Assembly: GCA_020723765.1 (NCBI GenBank)
Contig: DYIF01000003.1
Span: forward strand, 1-64,000
From: Elusimicrobium minutum
GTDB taxonomy: Bacteria; Elusimicrobiota; Elusimicrobia; Elusimicrobiales; UBA9959
Length of the DNA stretch: 64,000 bases
Direction: 5' to 3'
A program made the translations under genes and the position numbers. The notes under the pieces are model-generated. The model was not told where the DNA came from. It worked only from the letters and a program-made list of their open reading frames with translations, and made no database searches. This document shows positions 7,735 through 16,643 of the stretch, piece by piece; the first letter of the stretch is position 1, and every line of letters starts with the position of its first letter.

Positions 7735-8746
7735 TTTTTAGATATTTTTTAGAGTATTTTATTATTCCCAGGGCCGTTTGTATCGTTTCTATCGGAAATT
7801 TCCCGACCGCCGTTTCGGCCGAAAACATTACGTAATCCGCTCCGTCTTCCACCGCGTTTGCCAGGTCGCTCACTTCCGCCCTTGTAGGCCTGTAATTTTC
7901 TATCATAGATTCGAATATTTGAGTGGCCACTATGGAAAATTTGCCCGCTTTTTTCGTTTCTTTTATTATCTTTTTTTGTATGAAAGGAATTTTGTATAGA
8001 GGAACGGATATTCCCAAATCGCCTCTCGCCACCATTAGGCCGTCCGAAACTTTTATTATGGATTTTAGGTTTTTAACCGCTCTATCGTTTTCTATTTTCG
8101 ATATTAAAATCGGAATTTTTTTGTTTTTTTGTTTTATTATTTTTTTCGCTTCTTTTATTTCTCCGGCGGTTCTTACGAAAGAAAAAGCTATCATGTCGAA
8201 ATCTTTGTTTGTTATGTATTCCATGTCTTTTATGTCTTCTTCGCTAATTAACGGAAAGTATAAATTTACCCCGGGGATATTTACGCCTTTTTTGTTTTTT
8301 AAAAAGCCGCCTCTTTTAACTTTTGTTTCTATGTCGTTTTTCGATTTTAATCTTACGGCTTCAAGTTCGATGTTCCCGTCGTCTATATAAATTTTTGTTC
8401 CTTTTTTTATTTCGTTTAAAGAGTAAGCGTAGTCGAAACTTATTATTTTATCGCTTGATTTTACGTTTCTTGCGGTTAAAACTAAATTGTTCCCGGGGTA
8501 AAGAGGTATGGGATTAGTTATATTCCTTACTCTTATTCTGTTCCCCTTTAAGTCCGCCATCGTTTTTATTTTAAAACCTTCTTTTTTCAATTTATTTATT
8601 TGGTTTAGCGCTTTATCGAATATATCCAGATCCGAATGAGAAAAATTAAATCTTATCACCGATACGCCCGATTTTACCGCTTTTAAAAGCGTAGAGTAAT
8701 CGTAAAGGCTAGGCCCGTAAGTGGCTATTATAGAAGGTTTTAACAT
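7724..8746 (-). CDS. pyk: Pyruvate kinase lacking the C-terminal domain
   Basis: Pyruvate kinase makes ATP and pyruvate from phosphoenolpyruvate and ADP. The A-domain barrel motifs are present: RFNFSHSD near residue 32, DLKGNRIR, ISKIEND (catalytic Lys), ARGDLG (metal-binding), and ATQIFESMI with PTRAEVSD. The small B domain lies near residues 70-165. The protein has 340 residues against about 470 in standard enzymes and stops right after the barrel, so the C-terminal domain, which carries the effector site in regulated enzymes, is absent. The stop is followed directly by rsgA with overlap, so this looks like the real end and not a frameshift. Allosteric control is therefore unlikely. Confidence 0.88.
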   Translation of the reverse strand: MLKPSIIATYGPSLYDYSTLLKAVKSGVSVIRFNFSHSDLDIFDKALNQINKLKKEGFKIKTMADLKGNRIRVRNITNPIPLYPGNNLVLTARNVKSSDKIISFDYAYSLNEIKKGTKIYIDDGNIELEAVRLKSKNDIETKVKRGGFLKNKKGVNIPGVNLYFPLISEEDIKDMEYITNKDFDMIAFSFVRTAGEIKEAKKIIKQKNKKIPILISKIENDRAVKNLKSIIKVSDGLMVARGDLGISVPLYKIPFIQKKIIKETKKAGKFSIVATQIFESMIENYRPTRAEVSDLANAVEDGADYVMFSAETAVGKFPIETIQTALGIIKYSKKYLKNGI

Positions 8747-8850
8747 AAATATATTTTACCAAATTAAAAATAATAACCCTCCGCGGAGAATAACTCTAAT
8801 CTCTTCTGGATAATTAAAGATACTTGGGTTCTAATTTTTAAGTTAACGGT

Positions 8851-11800
8851 TTATACTACCTTACATCTTCTTCGTTTGGATATAAGGAAGCTTCCGTTAT
8901 TTTTATGCATCTTCGCTATTATCTCGTGGTTTCCGGGAGTTATATTGTTCCAATCGTACCACCAGTATCCCACCGAGTGTCTTGCGCTTTGCCATGGACC
9001 GTTATCTATGGATACTTCCACGTTTTTAGCTTCGCTTGTTCCTATCCTTATAGTGTAGTGTCTGGATGTGATTGTTTCCATGTGTTTCGGGTAGTCTATT
9101 ACCACATACCCGTCTTCAACCGCTTTTGTCGTCGTTCTTCTGTTTTTTATCGCCGTTTTGGGCATATTCCCCTCCTCAAAATCCGCAGTTAAATTTTCAA
9201 GTTTTTTAAGTATCTTATTAAGCTCTTTTTCATGCTCGGATTTTTTGACGAAAACCATTATAACTTTTCTACCTTTTTCCTTTAAGGCAAGAAAATCTCC
9301 TTTGGCTTGAGATAGACAAAGTTTTTCAAAGGAGTAATTTTCCCCTAATATTTTTATATCTTTTTTTGATTTGGATGTCAATATCAAGAATATCCCTTTA
9401 TTCGCTCCTCCTTTAAAAAGCTGTCCGGTAGAATGCAGATATCTGGGACCGTAGGACGATATGGACGCGTTTTGAGTCGCTTTTGTGAGCAAATATGAAA
9501 ATCCTGATAATATTTTGTCGTTTTTTTCTGTTTCGTTTAGATATGCGCATATGGAGTAATAAAAAGATTCTTCTTTTTCGTTAAGAATCGCCCATATCAA
9601 ATCGTCTATTGTTTGAAGTTTTTCCGTTTCTATATTCGCCTTATATATATCTATCCCCGATATGGAATAATCCGGTTTTAGAGAAATATTTCCTTTTTCC
9701 AATAATTTTTTAGTCAGTTCCTTCGTGCTTGCGACATCCGGTTGGTCGAAAGGATTTATTTTCATGAAATATCCGCAGACCGCGGTGGCTATTTCCCAGA
9801 AATAAAACTGTTCGGCTATATCGTGAGGTTCTTTTATGTACATTTTAAGGACCGGTACGCCCTGCGATATTAAAGAGTTTGTTTTCGATTCTATTTCTTC
9901 CGATATGAAATTTTTAAACTGTATTACTACAAACATTCTGTCTTTGTCGTAGTATTCTTTTTCTTTTATCTCAGTTTCTATTACCGGAAGTATCCCTTTG
10001 CCTTCTTTTCCGGTGGATTCCGCTATTAGCTGTTCTATCCATAATCCGAATCTTTTTAATTTTTGAGGCAATACGACGGTAAGCTTGTCCTTACCGGTAT
10101 TATGATTAAGTCCCATAAAGGAACCCAAAGCCAAAGGGGTCTGATCTTCGTTTCTTGTCCGCTCGTAAGCCTGGTTTCCTTTTAAAATAAGTTTTTTAAT
10201 GTCGGATCCGAATAAAGAAGCGGGAACTAAACCGAAGTAAGAAAGAGCCGAAAATCTTCCTCCTATATCCGATGGGTTTATGAATATTTTTCTAAAAGAA
10301 TATTTTTTCGCAAGCCCCTCCAGAGATGTCCCCGAATCGGTTATCGCTATAAAATGCTCTCCCGGTTTTTTAGATAATTTTTTTATTTTAGAGTAAAAAT
10401 ATTTAAACTGAGTATTGGGCTCTACGGTTCCTCCGGATTTGCTTGAAAATATAAAAAGAGTTTCTTTTAAGGATATATTCTTTTCAACATCCCCTATCCA
10501 GTCCGGATTTGTGCTGTCTAAGACGTAAGTTTTTAAATAGCCCTTTTTCTCAAATAGGCTTCTTAATACCTCCGGGGCTAAGCTCGAGCCTCCCATGCCC
10601 ATAAGCACGCAGTATTTGTATTTTTTTTCTTTTAATATTTTATTCGTAAACTCTTCAATTTCGGTTAAATTTTTTTCCATTGTTTTAACAACATCCAGCC
10701 ACCCCAAAGAATTTTTTATTATCTTTGCGTGTTCCTTTTCTTCTTTCCATAGCGTAGCGTCTTTTGAATAAAGTCTTTCTACGAATTTTTTCTCTTTTAA
10801 CTCTTTTTGATAAGCCGAAATGTCTAAGTTGAATATCTGAATCAAAGTGTCGGTTTGAGTTGATAATTCTTTTAGCTTGATTTCGAGTTTTTCAATGATG
10901 TTTCTATACGATATTTTAAATTTTAAAATTCCGTCTCTTAAAAGTTCGGAAAATATGTCGTTTAGATCTATTTCGAGTTTTTTAAGATTGGATCTCACAT
11001 AATTGGACTCTTCTATTCTTTTATTAATGGGAGTTCTGTTTATAGCTCCGTGCTCCAAAAAAGAATATAGAGTTTGGGTCGGAAGAGTATTTATCGAATT
11101 TGAAAGGCATAACTCGTCGGCGTATAAGGTGTCTTTATAAGAAGGATTTTTGGTGCTGGTTGACGCCCAGAGAATTTTTTGCGGTCTAAACCCTTTTTCG
11201 GATAAGTTTTTAAAATTATCCGTAAAAAAGAATTTAAGATATTTTTCATAAGCGGCAACTGCCGTAGATATGGCCGCTTTTCCCCTTAGAGATAATATAA
11301 AAGATTTAGTTTCGATTTCTTTTGTGTTTGACGCCAATTCTTCCAATTTTTTGTCCACTACCGAATCTATTCTGCTTACGAAAAAACTGGCGACCGAAAA
11401 AACATCCGGGTCCATATTGTTTTGAGCCCTAAATTCTACCGCTCTCAGATAAGCTTTCGCTATTTCTTCGTAAGTTTCGGGAGAAAATATAAGAGTCATA
11501 TTTACATTTACCCCTGACTTTACGAGCTCCTCCATGGCCGAAATCCCTTCTTCAGTGGCCGGAATTTTTATCATCACATTTGGCCTTGAAATTTTTGAAT
11601 AAAGATCCATAGCCCAGTTTATTATATCTTGTTTTTTATCTATGTCCGGGGGTATCTCTATGCTTGCGTATCCGTCGGTTCCTTCGGTTTTTTTGTATAT
11701 CTCCGCCAAAATATCGCATGCTCTTTGTATATCTTCTATCATTAAAAAGTAGCATATTTCTTCGACGGAATTTGTTTTTTTTACCGCCATTTTTATGCTT

Positions 11801-11997
11801 TCGTCGTAGCTTTTCGAGTTTATTATGGCCTGTTCGAATATGGTAGGATTTGACGTAAGTCCCGTAACTCCGAGTTTTTCTATCATATTTTTAAGAGAGT
11901 TGTTTAAAAGCATGTCCCGGGATATCGTGTCGATCCATATGCTTTGTCCTATTTCCGAAAAATTTTTTTGCATTTCCATCTGTTTTGAAATGTTCAT
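8851..11997 (-). CDS. Bifunctional transaldolase/glucose-6-phosphate isomerase with extra C-terminal domain
   Basis: The 1048-residue protein fuses transaldolase (about 1-370) to glucose-6-phosphate isomerase (about 385-940). The transaldolase part has TGLTSNPTIF and the Schiff-base lysine in MIKIPATEEG. The isomerase part has MGMGGSSLAPE, SSKSGGTVEPN and GGRFSALSYFG. It joins the non-oxidative pentose phosphate pathway to glycolysis; fusions of this kind are known. Unusually, a further 104 residues (945-1048) follow, with a beta-rich tryptophan-rich segment (GPWQSARHSVGYWWYDW) resembling an Ig/carbohydrate-binding-like fold. That domain begins with its own Met and a strong ribosome binding site, so it may also be made separately. 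It overlaps rpiB (ATGA). Confidence 0.93.
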   Translation of the reverse strand: MNISKQMEMQKNFSEIGQSIWIDTISRDMLLNNSLKNMIEKLGVTGLTSNPTIFEQAIINSKSYDESIKMAVKKTNSVEEICYFLMIEDIQRACDILAEIYKKTEGTDGYASIEIPPDIDKKQDIINWAMDLYSKISRPNVMIKIPATEEGISAMEELVKSGVNVNMTLIFSPETYEEIAKAYLRAVEFRAQNNMDPDVFSVASFFVSRIDSVVDKKLEELASNTKEIETKSFILSLRGKAAISTAVAAYEKYLKFFFTDNFKNLSEKGFRPQKILWASTSTKNPSYKDTLYADELCLSNSINTLPTQTLYSFLEHGAINRTPINKRIEESNYVRSNLKKLEIDLNDIFSELLRDGILKFKISYRNIIEKLEIKLKELSTQTDTLIQIFNLDISAYQKELKEKKFVERLYSKDATLWKEEKEHAKIIKNSLGWLDVVKTMEKNLTEIEEFTNKILKEKKYKYCVLMGMGGSSLAPEVLRSLFEKKGYLKTYVLDSTNPDWIGDVEKNISLKETLFIFSSKSGGTVEPNTQFKYFYSKIKKLSKKPGEHFIAITDSGTSLEGLAKKYSFRKIFINPSDIGGRFSALSYFGLVPASLFGSDIKKLILKGNQAYERTRNEDQTPLALGSFMGLNHNTGKDKLTVVLPQKLKRFGLWIEQLIAESTGKEGKGILPVIETEIKEKEYYDKDRMFVVIQFKNFISEEIESKTNSLISQGVPVLKMYIKEPHDIAEQFYFWEIATAVCGYFMKINPFDQPDVASTKELTKKLLEKGNISLKPDYSISGIDIYKANIETEKLQTIDDLIWAILNEKEESFYYSICAYLNETEKNDKILSGFSYLLTKATQNASISSYGPRYLHSTGQLFKGGANKGIFLILTSKSKKDIKILGENYSFEKLCLSQAKGDFLALKEKGRKVIMVFVKKSEHEKELNKILKKLENLTADFEEGNMPKTAIKNRRTTTKAVEDGYVVIDYPKHMETITSRHYTIRIGTSEAKNVEVSIDNGPWQSARHSVGYWWYDWNNITPGNHEIIAKMHKNNGSFLISKRRRCKVV
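9163..9177 (-). promoter_or_regulatory. Internal Shine-Dalgarno and start codon within the tal-pgi fusion
   Basis: On the minus strand GAGGAGGGG (9177-9169) precedes ATG (9165-9163) with a 6-base gap after the AGGAG core. The ATG is in frame and is codon 945 of the fusion. The motif is as good as any intergenic ribosome binding site in the window. Initiation here would give a separate 104-residue protein equal to the C-terminal domain. Activity is inferred from sequence only. Confidence 0.55.
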
Positions 11998-12443
11998 CTT
12001 TCCTCCTCTATCTTTTTGATTTTCTCCAATCTTCTCATATGCCTTTCTTCATAAGAGAATTTAGCCGATAAAAAGGCCGAGACTATTTCTTTGGCGAGTT
12101 CCTCTCCCACGATTCTCGCTCCAAGGCATAAAACGTTCATGTCGTCGTGTTCCACTCCCTGATGAGCCGAGTATGTGTCGTGACAAAGCCCGGCCCTTAT
12201 GTTCTTAATTTTATTGGCCGCTATCGACGCTCCTACGCCGCTACCGCATATTATTATCCCTCTTTCCGATTTCCCTTCGGCGACATTTAAAGCCACCGCT
12301 TTTGCGAAATCGGGATAATCCACGCTTTTCTCAAAAGAATTTGTTCCTACGTCTATTATTTCGTGACCTTTGTTTTTTAAAAAATCGGATATGATTTTTT
12401 TGAGATTGTAGCCCGCATGGTCTGAACCTATCGATATTTTCAT
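11994..12443 (-). CDS. rpiB: Ribose-5-phosphate isomerase B
   Basis: RpiB interconverts ribose-5-phosphate and ribulose-5-phosphate. The 149-residue protein from ATG 12443 starts MKISIGSDHAGY, the conserved substrate-binding N-terminus. The family motifs CGSGVGASIAANK and HDTYSAHQGVEHDDMN are present. The usual catalytic cysteine is in the IICGSG segment. A longer frame begins 45 bases upstream, but AGGAGA four bases before 12443 and the family N-terminus choose the shorter start. It precedes the transaldolase/isomerase fusion with an ATGA overlap, grouping pentose-phosphate enzymes. It could act on allose-6-phosphate too, as some RpiB enzymes do. Confidence 0.93.
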   Translation of the reverse strand: MKISIGSDHAGYNLKKIISDFLKNKGHEIIDVGTNSFEKSVDYPDFAKAVALNVAEGKSERGIIICGSGVGASIAANKIKNIRAGLCHDTYSAHQGVEHDDMNVLCLGARIVGEELAKEIVSAFLSAKFSYEERHMRRLEKIKKIEEER

Positions 12444-12451
12444 AAACTCTC

Positions 12452-13171
12452 CTAATCTATTTTTATTAAATCTTCTTTTTTTACCCATCCCTTTATGTTA
12501 TCCTTCGGGATACCTATTTCGAAATAGTCGTCGTTTTCGGATAAGACCGTTACCACTCTTCCTTTCGGAACGGTTGCCAGGGTATTGAAATTATTTTTAG
12601 GCCCGCTTAAAACATCGGTTTCCTGAGCTATAACTCCGGGGTTATGAAATATAGAATTTTTCCTCATCATATGCCACACCCCGAATATGGAAAACAAAAA
12701 AGCGGAGATTACGATATAAGACATTAGAGAGTTATCTTTTCTTTTTGTGTTTGTTACTATTAAAAAAACGAAAATAGCAAAAAATAATTCAAATAACGCC
12801 GAAAGTTCGTTATCGCTGAAAAAATAATATACGGAATATGCGAAATCCGGGATATCTTTTGAAAAAAGTATTTCTCCGTTATCCCCGGCGGCTTTTAACA
12901 TGTTTTCTTTTATCCTGGCGTCTCTCGGTAAGATTTTAAAGGCTTTTATGTATTGACTGAGCGCCGTAGTCTTATCCCCCATTTTATAATGACAATTTCC
13001 TATATTGTATATTAAATAAGGATTTTCTCCGTCGTTTAGTTTTTGATATATTTCGAGAGCTTGTTTGTAATCTCCGTTTTTGTATTTTTCCGCGGCTTCG
13101 TTTAAACTTTGAGAAAAAACAAATCTAAAATCGAATAATAAAATAAAAACTATAAACAAAATTTTTTTCAC
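12452..13171 (-). CDS. batE: BatE-like protein (TPR plus SH3-like domain)
   Basis: This 239-residue protein has an N-terminal signal peptide (1-20), two TPR units (about 22-90), a central pair of membrane helices (about 122-165) and a C-terminal bacterial SH3-like domain (about 178-239, ending in GWVKKEDL). This architecture is that of BatE in Bat aerotolerance operons. The start codon is GTG (13171), supported by AAGGAG eight bases upstream, and overlaps the batD stop. It is the last bat gene. Its biochemical role is unknown; the TPRs suggest assembly with the other Bat proteins. Confidence 0.8.
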   Translation of the reverse strand: MKKILFIVFILLFDFRFVFSQSLNEAAEKYKNGDYKQALEIYQKLNDGENPYLIYNIGNCHYKMGDKTTALSQYIKAFKILPRDARIKENMLKAAGDNGEILFSKDIPDFAYSVYYFFSDNELSALFELFFAIFVFLIVTNTKRKDNSLMSYIVISAFLFSIFGVWHMMRKNSIFHNPGVIAQETDVLSGPKNNFNTLATVPKGRVVTVLSENDDYFEIGIPKDNIKGWVKKEDLIKID

Positions 13172-14988
13172 TTTGAAAACTCCTTTTCGATTTTTTCCAT
13201 CAAATTAAAGGTTTCGGTTATTAGTTTTTCCATTTCTTCTTTTTTAATTTCCGACGCGGCGTAGTTTAAAAATTCTATCTTTTCTATTGTTTTTTTAAGT
13301 TCCGAAAGAAGCTCTTTTGAAAAATCTTTTTTCTCCGATAATATCTCCGCTTCCAATTTGGAAAATGTCAAATGGCCGATATTTTTTTTAAGTTTTGCCG
13401 AAATATAGTCGTATATAGAATCGTAAATAATACCTAAAATCTTTTTCGACTCCGGCTCGAATTTGACTGTTTTTATTTTTTCTTTGAAATTTGATAACGC
13501 TTTTTTGTAAGCGTACTCCTTCGGGTTTGAGGCGATAATTTCCAATTTTTTGTTTGTAAAATAATTTATTAATAAAATTAAAATTAATACGGCGTTTATA
13601 TACATTTTAAATTCGTTTATAAATTTCGAAGCCTTGAATATTAATACGCTTTTGCTTTTTTCGTATACGTAGTTTATGTCCGAGTCTTTTTTGGAAATTT
13701 CGTTTTGTATGGGGGTTTTATCGAAGTCGTAGGTTTTCCCATCCTTCGGTTTTAAAACCTTTATTTTTATAGGCTCGGAATAAATCGTTTCGTATTTTTG
13801 AGAATCTATGTTAAAAAAAGTAAATTTTATCGGATCTATTTTTATTTCCCCTTCACGCGTGGGACTTATTATATAAGTTATTTTTTTTGTTCCTCCCACG
13901 ATATCGTTGTTTTTTGACAGGGTTTCGGAAGAAAGCACGTCGTAGACCTTGAAATTTTCCGATTTAAATTCCGGGGGATTAATGGATTTGACATTACCTT
14001 TGCCTGTAATTTCAACCGTCAGATTTATCGCGTCTCCCATGTTTACGGTGTTTTGATCCGCTTTTGCTGTAATGAAAAAGTTTCCCACCCCGTTTGAAAA
14101 GTCGGCCGGGGGATTGGATAGGGGGTTTATCTGGATTTCTATCGGTTTGGTTTGAAGTTTAACCTCTTTCGTATTGACGGCTTTGGAAAAGAATTTTTGT
14201 ATGAAATTCGGGTCGAATGGGTCCAGTTCTTCTTCGCTTTGGCTTTGAGTATAGGCTATTATGGTTGCCGGAGATACGCTCGCTTTCCCTGGCATTATTC
14301 CAAATAACGCAGTTTTAACCTCCGCGTAATAATATCTTACTCCGTTTATTACTTCGGTTCCGGTTTTTACCGGAGGAAGTTCTTCCGATATCAAATTTGA
14401 GTAGCTTGGCGGAAGATACTGAGGATTTGAGGATATCGGAAGAGCGGTATAAAATTTTATAGATAGAGTTATCTGTTCTCCGGGATAAGCTGATTTTTTA
14501 TCGGTATATGCTTTTACGAATATCAGTTCGTCCGAGGATATGTTTTGTTTTTTTTGTTTCGGCTGTTTTGGATATGTCTGTTGGGAGGGCTGGTTTGAAA
14601 AAGAGGGCGGAGTTACTTCCACCTCTATTTCTTTCGTAAAATATTTTTCGTTGCCCGTAAAAATTCCGATTTTTGGTATTACGAATTTGCCGGTTTTTTT
14701 GGGAGTTAAAGTATAAGAAAATTCGGCGGTGGAGGATATCTGGCCGTTTACAACCGAGATGTTGCTCGATTTGCCGGAAGAGTAAATGTTGAAATCGAAT
14801 ATGGCCGGGAGATCCGGTTTTGCGTTTAAAGCGTTTGTGCCGGTAACGGAAATTGTCAGCGTAAAGCTTTCGTTTATCGGAACGGTTTTTTTATCAACCC
14901 AGGCGCTAACTACCGTATTTTGAGAACTTAAAACAAGTTCAAAGCAAAATAAAAACGGCAGTAAGAGTAATTTACCAATCAAATTCAT
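13168..14988 (-). CDS. batD: BatD-like membrane protein
   Basis: The 606-residue protein has a signal peptide (about 1-22), several beta-rich extracytoplasmic domains up to about residue 440, one transmembrane helix near 455-475, and a helical cytoplasmic tail. Motifs such as SFTLTISVTG near the N-terminus and the position between batB/C and batE identify BatD (oxygen-tolerance protein family). It probably forms the periplasmic part of a membrane complex with the BatA and BatB VWA proteins. It overlaps batB/C by 17 bases. Confidence 0.85.
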   Translation of the reverse strand: MNLIGKLLLLPFLFCFELVLSSQNTVVSAWVDKKTVPINESFTLTISVTGTNALNAKPDLPAIFDFNIYSSGKSSNISVVNGQISSTAEFSYTLTPKKTGKFVIPKIGIFTGNEKYFTKEIEVEVTPPSFSNQPSQQTYPKQPKQKKQNISSDELIFVKAYTDKKSAYPGEQITLSIKFYTALPISSNPQYLPPSYSNLISEELPPVKTGTEVINGVRYYYAEVKTALFGIMPGKASVSPATIIAYTQSQSEEELDPFDPNFIQKFFSKAVNTKEVKLQTKPIEIQINPLSNPPADFSNGVGNFFITAKADQNTVNMGDAINLTVEITGKGNVKSINPPEFKSENFKVYDVLSSETLSKNNDIVGGTKKITYIISPTREGEIKIDPIKFTFFNIDSQKYETIYSEPIKIKVLKPKDGKTYDFDKTPIQNEISKKDSDINYVYEKSKSVLIFKASKFINEFKMYINAVLILILLINYFTNKKLEIIASNPKEYAYKKALSNFKEKIKTVKFEPESKKILGIIYDSIYDYISAKLKKNIGHLTFSKLEAEILSEKKDFSKELLSELKKTIEKIEFLNYAASEIKKEEMEKLITETFNLMEKIEKEFSK

Positions 14989-16642
14989 TTTTTATCGCTC
15001 CCTGATTGTTAGGTTTGGACTGAAGTTGCTTTAAATTCTGTTTTTCCTGATTTTTTATCATGTCTAAAAATTGTTCCGCTTGTTTTTGTTTTTCTTTCTT
15101 TTGCTGTTCTTTTTTTTCCTCTTCTTTTTTTTGCTTTTCGTTTTGTTCGTTGTTTTGATTCTCGTTTTTATCCTTATTATCGTTATTATTTTCGTTTTTT
15201 TTGTTATCTTTGGATTGGTTTTTTGAAGAGGCTTGTTTCTTTTTCAATAAAAGCTCTAAATTAAATTTGGCGTCGGAGTTAGTAGGGTCCGACAATATCG
15301 CTTTTTTGTAGTATTCTTCCGCGTTTTTTATATCCTGTTTCATATAATAAGAATTGCCTATGTTATATAAAGCTTTGGATAATATTCGAGGATTTTTTAT
15401 CTCAGAATATTTTTCTATCGCTTTATCGTAATTTTCGTTTTTATATAGAGAATTTGCCAAGTTGAACTTTATTTTATCGTTTTCAGGGTTTTCTTTTTCT
15501 GCTTTTTCGTAATACTCTTTTGCTTTTATATATTCTTGTTTTTTATAAAAATTATTTCCTTTCTCTGCGGTAAACTCCGATTTTATATTTTGAGAAAAAA
15601 TTGGACCTACGGAAAAGAAAAATAAGAATATAAAAGATCCCAATTTTAAAGCGTTTCCAGTTTGTTCCTCCATAATAATAAATTCTATCAAAAATAAAAT
15701 AAAGGCTACAATTAGAAAATATTGGAATCTGTTGTGGTATGTTTCCGTTTTGTTCGAATTTTTTAAATTTTGAGTTTTATTTAGAGATTTTTTAATTTCC
15801 GACGCTACAAACTCCGGATTTGTATATTTTATGTACTTCCCTTGCGTTTGTTGCGCTATCTTTATAAGCGTCGATTCGTCCAATTTCGTTATGACGGTTT
15901 TGCCGTATTTGTCTTTTTTGTAAGATTTCGTTTCCTCGTCGTATACGAGCTCTCCTTGAGCAGTACCTATGCCTACGGTTATGAATTTTATTTTTAAGTC
16001 CTTTGCTTTTTTTATCGCTTCGTCTATTTTCCCGGAGTGATCTTCTCCGTCGGTAAAAAGAATTACGGTGTTATCTCCTTTGTAATAATTAAGATATTCC
16101 GATGCGGTTTCTATGGCGTCTGCTATGTTAGTTCCGGGATAGGGAAGCATATTAGGCGTCAGTATATCTATAAAATAAGAAACGGCGTCTATATCGTCCG
16201 TCAAAGGACACTGAAGATACGCCTTGTCTTGAAAAGCCATTAAAGAAATTCTATATCCGTTTAAATTTTCTATCAAAGATTTAATCGAAAGCTTTACATT
16301 ATCCAGTCGCGATGGTTTTAAATCCTTTGCGGACATCGAAAGAGAAGTATCGACCACTATGGCAACATTGGCCAGATAAGCGGGTTTTTCCTTGTACTCT
16401 ATTCCCCATTGAGGACCCGAGGAGGATAAAAGGGCGAAAAGTACGGCTATTAAAAATAATATATCTTTTGTTCTTCTTAAATTTTTTACGTTTTGAGGCA
16501 GAATGTTTGAAAGTATTTTTTCGTCGAAAATGGCCAGCGTTATTTTTTCTCTTCTTAAAAGAAGCTGAAGATAAATTACTATAAGAATTAAAAACGCGGC
16601 TATGCCGATAAAAAGATTTTTCTGGTATTGAAATAATTCCAT
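14972..16642 (-). CDS. BatB-BatC fusion (VWA domain plus TPRs)
   Basis: The 556-residue protein joins BatB and BatC. Two N-terminal membrane helices (about 10-28 and 58-75) precede a VWA domain (about 90-290) with an intact MIDAS start DTSLSMS. Two more helices (about 308-350) follow, then three TPR units (about 355-465). The tail (about 470-530) is a low-complexity K/E/N/Q-rich linker, which is BatC-like. BatB and BatC are usually separate genes, though fusions occur. It lies one base after batA. The VWA and TPR parts suggest protein-protein assembly at the membrane. Confidence 0.87.
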   Translation of the reverse strand: MELFQYQKNLFIGIAAFLILIVIYLQLLLRREKITLAIFDEKILSNILPQNVKNLRRTKDILFLIAVLFALLSSSGPQWGIEYKEKPAYLANVAIVVDTSLSMSAKDLKPSRLDNVKLSIKSLIENLNGYRISLMAFQDKAYLQCPLTDDIDAVSYFIDILTPNMLPYPGTNIADAIETASEYLNYYKGDNTVILFTDGEDHSGKIDEAIKKAKDLKIKFITVGIGTAQGELVYDEETKSYKKDKYGKTVITKLDESTLIKIAQQTQGKYIKYTNPEFVASEIKKSLNKTQNLKNSNKTETYHNRFQYFLIVAFILFLIEFIIMEEQTGNALKLGSFIFLFFFSVGPIFSQNIKSEFTAEKGNNFYKKQEYIKAKEYYEKAEKENPENDKIKFNLANSLYKNENYDKAIEKYSEIKNPRILSKALYNIGNSYYMKQDIKNAEEYYKKAILSDPTNSDAKFNLELLLKKKQASSKNQSKDNKKNENNNDNKDKNENQNNEQNEKQKKEEEKKEQQKKEKQKQAEQFLDMIKNQEKQNLKQLQSKPNNQGAIKNEFDW

Positions 16643-16643
16643 A

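Noticed and set aside
7923-8390. Plus-strand open frame of 155 codons opposite pyruvate kinase
   Set aside because: It is antisense to conserved enzyme motifs and its Phe/Ser/Ile-rich translation is typical of a shadow frame in AT-rich DNA.
12444-12488. Longer N-terminus for RpiB
   Set aside because: The added residues are basic and not part of the family; AGGAGA sits just before the internal ATG and the extension overlaps batE.
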